DNA from: an uncultured Thermomonas sp.
Lineage (GTDB): Bacteria > Pseudomonadota > Gammaproteobacteria > Xanthomonadales > Xanthomonadaceae
Assembly (NCBI GenBank): GCA_946480065.1
Contig: CAMLJA010000003.1
Coordinates: 1 to 30,297, forward strand
Direction: 5' to 3'
DNA: 30,297 nt
Shown one piece after another: positions 8,457-15,737 of the stretch; position 1 is the first letter of the stretch, and each line of letters starts with the position of its first letter. The notes beneath the pieces were generated by a model that searched no databases, was not told where the DNA came from, and saw only the letters and a program-made list of their open reading frames with translations. The position numbers and the translations under genes are program-made.

Positions 8457-8510
8457 GCGCGGCAGTGTCTCCGCCCGGTCGTCCGGGCCGGGTGAATGGG
8501 CGATCCGTCG

Positions 8511-8516
8511 TAAAAT
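8511..8516 (+). promoter_or_regulatory. Putative -10 element of the fumarase gene
   Basis: TAAAAT followed by AGCGG, 26 bases before the fumarase ATG, in the 86-base divergent region shared with the ABC transporter. No good -35 is visible. The same TAAAAT-plus-GC context occurs upstream of fpr. Confidence 0.4.
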
Positions 8517-8542
8517 AGCGGCTTCACTCCCCGCGTGCCGCC

Positions 8543-10087
8543 ATGACCAGCCAGCCATCCGCCGGGGCCTCGGCCCCGATCAGGCAGGACGACCTGATCC
8601 AGTCCGTCGCCGACGCCCTGCAGTACATCAGCTACTACCACCCCGTCGACTACATCCGCAGCCTGGCCGCCGCCTACGAGCGCGAGCAGTCGCCCGCGGC
8701 CCGCGACGCCATTGCCCAGATCCTGATCAATTCGCGCATGTGCGCCGAGGGCCACCGGCCGATCTGCCAGGACACCGGCATCGTCACCGTGTTCCTGGAG
8801 GTGGGGATGGACGTGCGCTGGGAGGGCTTCACCGGCTCGCTGGAGGATGCCGTGAACGAAGGCGTGCGGCGCGCCTACAACCACCCGGACAACCGCCTGC
8901 GCGCCAGCGTGCTGGCCGACCCGGCCGGCAAGCGCAGCAACACCCGCGACAACACCCCGGCGGTGGTCAACGTCAAGATCGTGCCCGGCGGCAAGGTCGA
9001 CGTGATCGTGGCGGCCAAGGGCGGCGGTTCGGAGGCGAAGTCGAAGTTCGCCATGCTCAATCCGTCCGATTCCATCGTCGACTGGGTGCTCAGGACGGTG
9101 CCGACGATGGGCGCCGGCTGGTGCCCGCCGGGCATGCTGGGCATCGGCATCGGTGGCACCGCCGAGAAGGCGATGCTGCTCGCGAAGGAATCGCTGATGG
9201 AGCACATCGACATCCAGGAGTTGATCGCGCGCGGCCCGGCCAACCGCATCGAGGAGCTGCGCATCGAGCTGTACGAGAAGGTCAACGCGCTGGGCATCGG
9301 CGCCCAGGGCCTGGGCGGCCTGACCACCGTGCTGGACGTCAAGATCAAGGACTACCCGACCCACGCGGCGAACCTGCCGGTGGCGATGATCCCGAACTGC
9401 GCCGCCACCCGCCACGCGCACTTCACCCTGGACGGCTCCGGCCCAGTGATGCTGGACGCGCCGTCGCTGGAGCACTGGCCCAAGCTCACCTACGACGCCT
9501 CGAAGGGCCGCCGCGTCGACCTCGACACCGTGACCCGCGAGGAGGTCGCCAGCTGGGCGCCCGGCGAGGTGCTGCTGCTCAACGGCAAGCTGCTCACCGG
9601 CCGCGACGCCGCGCACAAGCGCATGGTGGACATGCTCGACAAGGGCGAGCCGCTGCCGGTCGATTTCAACGGCCGCTTCATCTACTACGTCGGCCCCGTC
9701 GATCCGGTCCGCGACGAGGTGGTGGGCCCGGCCGGCCCGACCACCGCCACCCGCATGGACAAGTTCACCGGGCAGGTGCTGGCGCAGACCGGCCTGCTGG
9801 GCATGGTCGGCAAGGCCGAGCGTGGCCCGGCCGCCATCGAGGCGATCCGCAAGCACAAGTCGGTCTACCTGATGGCGGTGGGCGGCGCGGCCTACCTGGT
9901 CTCGAAGGCGATCAAGGCCTCGCGCGTGGTGGGGTTCGCCGACCTCGGCATGGAGGCGATCTACGAATTCGAGGTCAGGGACATGCCGGTCACCGTGGCG
10001 GTGGATTCGGCCGGCACCTCGGTCCACCAGACCGGGCCGCGCGAATGGCAGTCGCGGATCGGCAAGATACCGGTGGTGGTGGCATGA
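8543..10087 (+). CDS. fumA: Class I fumarate hydratase (Fe-S)
   Basis: A 514-residue iron-sulfur fumarase converting fumarate to malate in the TCA cycle. The three cluster cysteines are C75 (ICQDTG), C194 (GWCPPG) and C286 (NCAATRH). Their spacing (119 and 92) almost matches that of E. coli FumA (119 and 94). The alpha domain comes first and the beta domain with GPAGPTTATRMDKFT at the C-terminal end, as in single-chain enzymes. The 4Fe-4S cluster makes such enzymes oxygen- and iron-sensitive. The ATG at 8543 has no Shine-Dalgarno sequence. The stop codon overlaps the start of the next gene (ATGA), implying translational coupling. Whether it is called fumA or fumB is convention only. Confidence 0.95.
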   Translation: MTSQPSAGASAPIRQDDLIQSVADALQYISYYHPVDYIRSLAAAYEREQSPAARDAIAQILINSRMCAEGHRPICQDTGIVTVFLEVGMDVRWEGFTGSLEDAVNEGVRRAYNHPDNRLRASVLADPAGKRSNTRDNTPAVVNVKIVPGGKVDVIVAAKGGGSEAKSKFAMLNPSDSIVDWVLRTVPTMGAGWCPPGMLGIGIGGTAEKAMLLAKESLMEHIDIQELIARGPANRIEELRIELYEKVNALGIGAQGLGGLTTVLDVKIKDYPTHAANLPVAMIPNCAATRHAHFTLDGSGPVMLDAPSLEHWPKLTYDASKGRRVDLDTVTREEVASWAPGEVLLLNGKLLTGRDAAHKRMVDMLDKGEPLPVDFNGRFIYYVGPVDPVRDEVVGPAGPTTATRMDKFTGQVLAQTGLLGMVGKAERGPAAIEAIRKHKSVYLMAVGGAAYLVSKAIKASRVVGFADLGMEAIYEFEVRDMPVTVAVDSAGTSVHQTGPREWQSRIGKIPVVVA

Positions 10088-10479
10088 GCAGCACCCGGGT
10101 CGTAGCCGGGCCGGGGTTCCGGGTCTGCTTCGACGACGAACCCGGCTACCTGCGCGCGTACGTCTTCGACGGCACCGATTCGCGCGACGTCTCGATCGCG
10201 ATGTGGCGGATGCTGGCCGACGAATGCCGGCGCGTCGGCGCGGGCCGGCTGATGGTGCTGGAGGACCTGCTGGCCACGGTGGAGGTGGCGGAGATCGAGG
10301 CGGTCATCGACGCCATGCGCGACGCCGGCATGGGCGAGGTGCGCACCGCGTTCGTGGAGCTGCGCGACGACATCCAGGGCAGCGAGCACGGCGAGATCCT
10401 GTGCCGCGAGCGCGGGATGACCGTGCGGATCTTCTCCAACGAGGTGGAGGCGCGCCGCTGGCTGGTCTACGGCGCCTGA
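10084..10479 (+). CDS. Small STAS/SpoIIAA-like protein
   Basis: A 131-residue soluble protein whose start overlaps the fumarase stop by four bases. The pattern is that of SpoIIAA-like STAS proteins: an early strand pair with YLRAYVFDGTD, a helix, a central strand RLMVLEDL, and a C-terminal RIFSNEVEARRWL, closely resembling the xFxxxxxARxWL ending of that group. There is no signal or membrane segment. The function is unknown. The coupling to fumarase suggests expression together, not necessarily joint function. The fold assignment is from pattern recognition alone and is moderate. Confidence 0.7.
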   Translation: MSSTRVVAGPGFRVCFDDEPGYLRAYVFDGTDSRDVSIAMWRMLADECRRVGAGRLMVLEDLLATVEVAEIEAVIDAMRDAGMGEVRTAFVELRDDIQGSEHGEILCRERGMTVRIFSNEVEARRWLVYGA

Positions 10480-10488
10480 GCCCGCCCG

Positions 10489-11805
10489 CTAAAGCTGCGA
10501 CTTCAGCGGCAGGATGAACCGCTCGAACAGCTTTTCCTTCAGCGGCCGCGCCTTCCATTTCTCGTAGTCGAAGCGGACGGTGGGCTTGAGGTCGGCCTCG
10601 AACACCTCGGTCATGCGCGCGGCGAACGCCGGGTCGTACACGTTGAGGCTGGCCTCGTCGTTCAGGCGGAAGCTGCGCAGGTCGAAGTTGGTGGAGCCCA
10701 CCGAGACCATCAGCCCGTCCACCACCAGTAGCTTGTTGTGCATCATGGTGGGCTGGTATTCGTAGATCTCGACGCCGGCCAGCAGCAGGTCGCCCCAGTT
10801 CGCCTTGGAGGCCAGCCGCACGGTGTCCGAATCGATGTGCTTGCCGGGGACGATCACCCGGACCCGCACGCCGCGCAGGCGCGCGGCCACCAGCGCCTTG
10901 ATGATCAGCTCGTCGGGGACGAAGTAGGCCGCCTCGAGGTCGATCGAGCGCTCGGCGGCGGCGATCGCCATCAGGTACATCAGGTGCATGCTCTCGCTGC
11001 CCCCGGCGGGCGAGGCGATGAACATGTGGGCGTCCATCTCGCCCACGCGTTCCAGCGGTGGGAAATAGTCCGCGCCGTTGAGGACCACGCCGGTGGTCTT
11101 GATCCAGTTGTCGTTGAAGGCGGCCTGGACCTGCGCCACCACCGGCCCGCGGATGCGGAAGTGCAGGTCGCGCCAGTGGTCGGGATCCTGGGCGTGGCCT
11201 TCCCACTGGTCGGCGATGCCCACGCCGCCGGTGAAGGCCACGGTGCCGTCCACCACCAGCAGCTTGCGGTGGGTGCGGTTGTTGAGCCGGCCCAGGTTGT
11301 ACCACTTGAGCGGGCGGTACTGGTGGACCTCCACCCCGGCGTCCTTGAGGCGCTGCAGCAGCGCGTCCTCCATCTTCATGCTGCCGGCCCAGTCCACCAT
11401 CACCTTCACCGCCACGCCCGCGCGGGCGCGCTCGACCAGGGCGTCGGCGAACCGGGTGCCGATGTCGCCCGACCAGTAGATGTAGGTCTCGAAGGTGATG
11501 GTCTTCTGCGCGGCTTGGATGGCCTCCAGCATCGCCGGGAAGATTTCCTCGCCGTTCTCGAGGTCCTCCACGAGGTTGCCGGGCACGATGCCGGGGCCGA
11601 GCATCACCCCCATCTCGCGCCGGAACTGCGGGTCGGCCACCGCGTAGCGGTGCTCGATCTTGCGCTCCAGCGCCTTCTCGGGGGTCTTGAAGTTGGCCGC
11701 CAGGGCGACCAGTAGCAGTGTCAGCGCCGCGGTCACGGCGATCGTCCAGAGCATGCGCCTGCGACTCCAGTGTTGCCAGGAACTCAAGGTCCGGGTGTCC
11801 TGCAT
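10489..11805 (-). CDS. Cardiolipin synthase / phospholipase D family protein
   Basis: A 438-residue member of the phospholipase D superfamily. Two HKD motifs are intact: H179 in HRKLLVVDGTVAFTGG and H356 in HNKLLVVDGLMVSVGS, each followed by the conserved downstream Gly/Ser and Asn/Asp. A single N-terminal membrane anchor lies at about residues 18-36 (LWTIAVTAALTLLLVALA). Such enzymes condense two phosphatidylglycerols, or PG with PE, into cardiolipin on the inner membrane. ClsB/ClsC-type enzymes have one or no membrane segment, as here, unlike ClsA with two; the exact class is not determined. The gene is convergent with the SpoIIAA-like gene, 9 bases apart, and follows the DUF456 gene by 60 bases. 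Confidence 0.88.
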   Translation of the reverse strand: MQDTRTLSSWQHWSRRRMLWTIAVTAALTLLLVALAANFKTPEKALERKIEHRYAVADPQFRREMGVMLGPGIVPGNLVEDLENGEEIFPAMLEAIQAAQKTITFETYIYWSGDIGTRFADALVERARAGVAVKVMVDWAGSMKMEDALLQRLKDAGVEVHQYRPLKWYNLGRLNNRTHRKLLVVDGTVAFTGGVGIADQWEGHAQDPDHWRDLHFRIRGPVVAQVQAAFNDNWIKTTGVVLNGADYFPPLERVGEMDAHMFIASPAGGSESMHLMYLMAIAAAERSIDLEAAYFVPDELIIKALVAARLRGVRVRVIVPGKHIDSDTVRLASKANWGDLLLAGVEIYEYQPTMMHNKLLVVDGLMVSVGSTNFDLRSFRLNDEASLNVYDPAFAARMTEVFEADLKPTVRFDYEKWKARPLKEKLFERFILPLKSQL

Positions 11806-11865
11806 TCGGCCGTGGCCGGTCGGGTCAGGTTCCTGAATCCGCCGCGATTGCGGCGTGAAGGGCGC

Positions 11866-12366
11866 TCACAGGAACCATGCCAGGGCGAACAGGCCGAGCA
11901 TCGCGAACGCCAGGCCGAGCTTCAGGCCCACGCCCAGCAGGATGCCCAGCCAGGTGCCCATGCCGATGCGCGCGGCCTGGCCCAGGTGCCCGGGTTGCAC
12001 GCTGCGCCGGTGCAGGAGTTCGCCGGCCACGGCGCCGGCGAACGGCCCAAACAGCAGCCCGAACGGCCCCAGCGCCAGGCCGGCCACGGTGCCCAACACG
12101 GCGCCGGCCACCGCCATCCGGCTGGCGCCGACCCGCCTGGCGCCCACCGCGGTGGCCCAGACGTCGATCGCGAGCGAGGCCAGCGTCAGCAATCCGAGCA
12201 CCACCAGCATCGGCACCCCGACCTTCTCGAAGCCGCCCGCCCAGGCCGCCAGCAGCATGCCCGCGAACACCAGCGGCAGGCCCGGCAGCGCCGGCAACAG
12301 CGTGCCGGCCATTCCGGCCAGGACCAGCGCGGCGGCCAGCAGGTAGTAGAGGAGGGTGGCGTCCAT
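11866..12366 (-). CDS. DUF456 domain integral membrane protein
   Basis: A 166-residue very hydrophobic protein. The N-terminal half has the DUF456 pattern (LAGMAGTLLPALPGLPLVFAG) followed by Gly-rich membrane segments with GARRVGASRMAVAGAVLG and GPFGLLFGPFAGA. About five to six transmembrane stretches can be drawn. The function of the family is unknown. The start is the ATG at 12366. It lies between the glycine-zipper lipoprotein gene, from which a strong terminator separates it, and the cardiolipin synthase gene, with which it could be co-transcribed. Confidence 0.85.
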   Translation of the reverse strand: MDATLLYYLLAAALVLAGMAGTLLPALPGLPLVFAGMLLAAWAGGFEKVGVPMLVVLGLLTLASLAIDVWATAVGARRVGASRMAVAGAVLGTVAGLALGPFGLLFGPFAGAVAGELLHRRSVQPGHLGQAARIGMGTWLGILLGVGLKLGLAFAMLGLFALAWFL

Positions 12367-12416
12367 CGTGAGGATCCTGCGCGGTCGGTGGCCCGAGTAT
12401 GCGGTCCCGGACGCGA

Positions 12417-12442
12417 CGACGGGCCGCCGGAGCGGCCCGTCG
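12417..12442 (-). terminator. Hairpin terminator after the glycine-zipper gene
   Basis: A perfect 11-bp stem CGACGGGCCGC / GCGGCCCGTCG encloses a loop that reads TCCG on the minus strand with a C-G closing pair, again a UNCG tetraloop. It lies 24 bases past the stop codon of the lipoprotein gene. T-tract content is low (TCGCGTCC). Confidence 0.65.
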
Positions 12443-12466
12443 CGGGCGTTATCGCAACGTCGAGGC

Positions 12467-12952
12467 TCAGCGCAGGTAGGCGTGGCCGTTGGCGATGCGG
12501 ACGTAGGAGCCGACCCGGATCGAGCCCAGGTCGTCCTGCATCACCACGGTTTCGCGGCCGTCCTGCATCCGCACGTAGATGTTGTAGCCGGTGCCGTTGC
12601 GGTTCTGGATGGCGTTGCCGATCAGGGCGCCCGCGGCCGCACCGGCCACGGTGGCGGTGTTCTGCTTGCCGGTGCTGTCGGTCTGGTTCTTGGCCAGTTC
12701 GCGCGCGGCCACGGCACCGACCAGGCCGCCGACCACGGCGCCGGTGGCGTTGGGGGCGCGGCTGCCGGCCCCGGTTTCGATCCGGGTCACGGTGCCGCAG
12801 TCGTAGCAGGCGGTGCCGGAGGGGGCAGGGCCGTAGTAGCCGTCGTTGCTGCCATAGCCATTGGCGCCGGTGCTGGCGCAGCCGACGGTGGCGGCCATGG
12901 CCAGGGCCAGCGTGGCGGTGCCGGCGATCTTCATCATCGGAATGCGGTTCAT
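12467..12952 (-). CDS. Glycine-zipper 2TM-domain outer-membrane lipoprotein (SlyB-like)
   Basis: A 161-residue protein. The signal peptide ends in the lipobox TVGC with Cys25. A Tyr/Gly-rich spacer follows, then two glycine-zipper helices (ATGAVVGGLVGAVAARELA and VAGAAAGALIGNAIQ, near residues 70-120). The C-terminal part resembles a small SH3-like strand domain (YNIYVRMQDGRETVVMQ, RVGSYVRI). This is the PCP/SlyB-type envelope lipoprotein architecture, and these often respond to envelope stress. The start at 12952 or the second ATG (residue 6) both fit; the former is kept. A 12-bp palindrome lies 29 bases upstream of the start. Confidence 0.87.
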   Translation of the reverse strand: MNRIPMMKIAGTATLALAMAATVGCASTGANGYGSNDGYYGPAPSGTACYDCGTVTRIETGAGSRAPNATGAVVGGLVGAVAARELAKNQTDSTGKQNTATVAGAAAGALIGNAIQNRNGTGYNIYVRMQDGRETVVMQDDLGSIRVGSYVRIANGHAYLR

Positions 12953-12980
12953 GCGGTGCTCCAGGGTGTGGGGGACGTCG

Positions 12981-12992
12981 CGAGGATCCTCG
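12981..12992. promoter_or_regulatory. 12-bp perfect palindrome upstream of the lipoprotein gene
   Basis: CGAGGATCCTCG lies 29-40 bases upstream of the glycine-zipper lipoprotein start, where an operator would be expected. No matching regulator is known to me, and a chance GC palindrome is possible. The rest of 12953-13089 shows nothing clear. Confidence 0.2.
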
Positions 12993-13089
12993 GGCCGGCG
13001 GCCTGAACGCCTTGCGAAGGACGGCCCGCTCCCCTGCGGGCGTCCACCTGCGGTTCACCGATGTCGCGGCGGCGCGAAGGCCGCGGAAA

Positions 13090-13121
13090 CGGAAACGGCC
13101 CGCATCGGCGGGCCGTTTCCG
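13090..13121 (-). terminator. Rho-independent terminator after the M35 protease gene
   Basis: A 14-bp perfect stem (arms containing GGAAACGGCCCGC and GCGGGCCGTTTCC) closes a 4-base loop. On the minus strand it is followed by TTTCCGCGG. It begins 18 bases after the stop codon of the M35 gene and is the longest perfect hairpin noted in the window. Confidence 0.8.
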
Positions 13122-13138
13122 GGGGACGGCGGTCCCGG

Positions 13139-14227
13139 TCAGTTCTGGAACGGGTTGTTCTCGGCGAAGTACTCGTGGCTGTCGGCGTTGTTGAGGGCGC
13201 CGTTCGGATCGGTGATGGCCAGGTTCTTCGCGCCGGACTGGCCGTACACCACGTCGTCGGTGCCGGCGACCACGTTGAAGTGGCTCATCTCGTGGACCAG
13301 GGTGCCGGCCTTGGAGTCGGTGCCGGTGGTCGGCGCGCTCCAGAACGCCTTGCAGACGAAGATCTCGTACGGCTTGGTGGGATAGACGTAGGCGTAGTAG
13401 TTCTGGTTGCAGCCGCAGTTGACCTTGATCTGGCCGCCGTTCTGGTCCATGGCCGAGTCGATCGCGGCGAAGTGCTGGGTGGCGGTGTTGTAGCGGCTGC
13501 TGGTGTAGGCGCCGAACCAGGTGGCGTAGCGCGGCCCCTGGTTGTTCGCGTTGAGGTAGCCCTTGGCGTTCTCGGTGTAGCCGCGGGCGCCGGTGATCGC
13601 GCTGCCGATGCCGGTGATCTGGGTGCTGGAGCAGCCTACGGTGGTCACGCCGTTGATGCTGCCGGTACCGCCACCGCCGCCGCCCGGCTTGCCCTTGCCG
13701 GTGGGCTTGGCCGTCTGCGGCTGCTTGCCGGCGGCGTACATCCGCAGCGGGGCGCTGCGCAGGACCACCGGGCTGCCGTTGCGGCCGGCGAGCATGCGGC
13801 CGTCGGAGGTGGAGGCGTGCTGCAGCGCCGAGGCCAGCACGATGGTGTAGGTGCCGCCCTGGCGCATGTCGTAGGCGTCGGCCAGCCGCACCACGCCGCG
13901 CACGCTCTGGCCGGGCCGCAGCACGGCGAAGTCGCCGGCGGTCGGCAGGCCGCGCTTGATCATGGGCCCTTCATAGGCCACTGGCTGGCCGTCGCGGCTG
14001 ACCTGGAACAGCTTGCCCTGGAGCTCGCCGAGCGGCAGCTGGTAGCGCGGCACGCGCAGGGTGCGGCTGCCGGCATTGGTGAGCACGACCTCTACCCCGC
14101 CGTCGGCGGCGTACAGGCCTACCCGCAGCGGGCTGCCGGTGGCGGCGGGCGCTGCGGCGGTGGCGGCGGCGATGGCGCCCGCGAGCACGGCGAGGCCGGC
14201 GCTGGCACGGAAGAGCGTGGCGTTCAT
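13139..14227 (-). CDS. Secreted M35 (aspzincin) metalloendopeptidase with prodomain
   Basis: A 362-residue secreted zinc protease. A Sec signal occupies about residues 1-26, and an Ig-like prodomain (about 30-165) follows with LRPGQSVRGVVRLADAYDM. A Lys/Pro/Gly-rich linker (about 175-200) leads to the catalytic domain. The zinc site is HEMSH at 312-316, and D325 in GTDDVVYG lies nine residues after the second histidine, as in peptidyl-Lys metalloendopeptidases of family M35. Cysteines in VGCSS, NCGC and VCKAF follow the two-disulfide pattern of those enzymes. Lys-specific cleavage is a family expectation, not shown. The start at 14227 is chosen to begin at the signal peptide. Similar enzymes in Aeromonas act as exotoxins; in Lysobacter-like bacteria a lytic or nutritional role is plausible. 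Confidence 0.9.
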   Translation of the reverse strand: MNATLFRASAGLAVLAGAIAAATAAAPAATGSPLRVGLYAADGGVEVVLTNAGSRTLRVPRYQLPLGELQGKLFQVSRDGQPVAYEGPMIKRGLPTAGDFAVLRPGQSVRGVVRLADAYDMRQGGTYTIVLASALQHASTSDGRMLAGRNGSPVVLRSAPLRMYAAGKQPQTAKPTGKGKPGGGGGGTGSINGVTTVGCSSTQITGIGSAITGARGYTENAKGYLNANNQGPRYATWFGAYTSSRYNTATQHFAAIDSAMDQNGGQIKVNCGCNQNYYAYVYPTKPYEIFVCKAFWSAPTTGTDSKAGTLVHEMSHFNVVAGTDDVVYGQSGAKNLAITDPNGALNNADSHEYFAENNPFQN

Positions 14228-14381
14228 GCGGTTTCCCCGGGATTGGCTGGACGATGGCCGCGGGCGCGGCCGGCCGACGATAACCGTGATCGCGGTCGCG
14301 CACATGCCGCGTTGCAGCAGGCGCCAGGGCCCCCCGGGAAGGCATGGCGGCGGGCCGTTGCCGCGCCGCCGCCGCGCCGGA

Positions 14382-14822
14382 CTAGTTGCGGAAATCCTGG
14401 TGGCAGGCCTTGCAGGCCTGGCCGATCGCCTCGACCGTGGCGGCCAGGCCCTGGCAGGACAGCGGCGGGCTGGCGATGGCCTTGTCCATCGCCGCGCGCA
14501 TCCCGGCGCTGGCGTCGGCGAACCGCTGGTCCTCGCGCAGGTCGGGGAAGGCGGCGTCGAGGTCGTTGGCGGACATCCGCAGGGCCTGCAGGTGCGGCAG
14601 CACGTCGGTGGCGTTGCAGCGGTTCTGCGCCATGTCGGCCTTCAGCTGGGACACGTGCCAGGCCTGCACGGTCATCAGCGACTCGGGGAAATGGTCCTTG
14701 CGCTGGTCCAGCGCGCGCAGCGCCATGACGGTCGCGACCGCGCCCAGCACCAGGCCGAGCAGCAGCAGGAACAGGTAGCGGCCGCCATTGGACGGGCGGC
14801 GGTTGGGGTCGACGTTGGACAT
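14382..14822 (-). CDS. Membrane-anchored class II (cytochrome c'-like) c-type cytochrome
   Basis: A 146-residue protein with an N-terminal anchor (about residues 15-35, RYLFLLLLGLVLGAVATVMA) and a helical periplasmic domain. A single heme motif CKACH sits at residues 137-141, six residues from the C-terminus. The C-terminal heme site and helical-bundle composition are those of class II cytochromes c / cytochrome c'. Additional cysteines occur in RCNAT and LSCQG and could form a disulfide. Function is uncertain: electron transfer or binding of NO or CO are family possibilities. It is monocistronic by spacing (154 bases to the next gene, 137 upstream). A Shine-Dalgarno GGGAG precedes the ATG, and an interrupted palindrome lies just upstream. 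Confidence 0.72.
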   Translation of the reverse strand: MSNVDPNRRPSNGGRYLFLLLLGLVLGAVATVMALRALDQRKDHFPESLMTVQAWHVSQLKADMAQNRCNATDVLPHLQALRMSANDLDAAFPDLREDQRFADASAGMRAAMDKAIASPPLSCQGLAATVEAIGQACKACHQDFRN

Positions 14823-14846
14823 GAAGGCTCCCTGCGGTGGGTGGAG

Positions 14847-14863
14847 GCCCCTACGTTAGGGGC
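14847..14863. promoter_or_regulatory. 17-bp interrupted palindrome upstream of the cytochrome gene
   Basis: GCCCCTA CGT TAGGGGC, with 7-bp perfect arms around three bases, lies 24-40 bases before the cytochrome start. In the minus-strand reading it contains TAACGT, a weak -10 candidate, so a bound protein could block transcription. It could also be a chance hairpin in the leader. Confidence 0.35.
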
Positions 14864-14924
14864 GATTGGCGCGCGGCGCGAATGGTGGAGTGGACAGGGG
14901 CGGCGCCGACGCGGCGCGGCGACG

Positions 14925-14948
14925 CTGGCCGCGCGGGCGCACGGCCAG
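14925..14948 (-). terminator. Possible hairpin after phaB
   Basis: Arms CTGGCC and GGCCAG with additional GCGC/GCGC pairing inside lie 12 bases after the phaB stop. There is no T tract; weak support. Confidence 0.3.
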
Positions 14949-14959
14949 GTGCCAGGCCC

Positions 14960-15700
14960 TCACCACCCCATGTGGTGGCCGCCGTTGATGTCGAGGTTCG
15001 AGCCTGTGATCCAGCCGGCCTGCTCGTCGGCCAGGAAGCCCACGCCGTAGGCGATCTCCTCCGGCGTGCCCAGGCGCCCGGTGGGGATGTCGGCGACGAT
15101 CTTGGCGCGCACCTCCTCGGGCACCGCCATCACCATGTCGGTGGCGATGTAGCCGGGCGAGATCGTGTTGACGGTGATGCCGTTGCGGGCGTTCTCGCGC
15201 GCCAGCGAGATGGTGAAGCCGTGCATGCCGGCCTTGGACGCCGCGTAGTTGGCCTGGCCGTACTGGCCCTTGAGGCCGTTGATCGAGCTGATCTGGATGA
15301 TCCGGCCCCACTTGCGCTCGCGCATGCCCTCGATCACCGGACGGGTGACGTTGAAGCAGGCGTTGAGGTTGGTGTTGATCACGTCCATCCACTGGTCCGG
15401 CTTCATCCGGTGGAAGGTGCCGTCGCGGGTGATGCCGGCGTTGTTGACCAGGATGTCGATCGGCCCCAGCCGGGATTCGACCTCGCGGATCATCGCCTGG
15501 GCCTCTTCCGGCGAGGTGACGTCGCCCCTGGCGATGGCCACGTCGTAGCCCTCGGCCTGCATCCTGTCCTGCCAGGCGCGGGCCTTCTCCTCGTTGCGGT
15601 AGTTGGTGGCCACGCGGTGGCCCATCCCGGCCAGGCGCTTGACGATCGCGGTACCGATGCCGCCGGTGCCGCCGGTGACCATTGCGACCCTCGGGGTCAT
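14960..15700 (-). CDS. phaB: Acetoacetyl-CoA reductase (SDR family)
   Basis: A 246-residue short-chain dehydrogenase, exactly the usual PhaB length. It has the nucleotide motif TGGTGGIG at residues 9-16, NNAG, and the catalytic YxxxK at Y152/K156 within QYGQANYAASKAG. The ending SNLDINGGHHMG and the NRNEEKA-like region after strand 2 (NYRNEEKAR) are those of PhaB/PhbB rather than FabG. It would reduce acetoacetyl-CoA to (R)-3-hydroxybutyryl-CoA with NADPH. No phaA, phaC or phasin gene is in the window, so polymer synthesis is not implied by context. AGGAG precedes the ATG. It follows gluQ by 37 bases and may end an operon starting at epmB. Confidence 0.9.
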   Translation of the reverse strand: MTPRVAMVTGGTGGIGTAIVKRLAGMGHRVATNYRNEEKARAWQDRMQAEGYDVAIARGDVTSPEEAQAMIREVESRLGPIDILVNNAGITRDGTFHRMKPDQWMDVINTNLNACFNVTRPVIEGMRERKWGRIIQISSINGLKGQYGQANYAASKAGMHGFTISLARENARNGITVNTISPGYIATDMVMAVPEEVRAKIVADIPTGRLGTPEEIAYGVGFLADEQAGWITGSNLDINGGHHMGW

Positions 15701-15737
15701 GCGCTGCTCCTGCAAAGGGAAAACGGAAGCCGTGATT

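Noticed and set aside
5619..8495. A 958-codon plus-strand open frame opposite the PQQ dehydrogenase and ABC transporter genes.
   Set aside because: It spans two real genes and their junction, and has low-complexity composition typical of antisense frames in high-GC DNA.
8457..8558. N-terminal extension of the ABC transporter to an ATG at 8558.
   Set aside because: It would overlap the fumarase start and its -10 element; the ATG at 8456 starts a typical exporter N-terminus.
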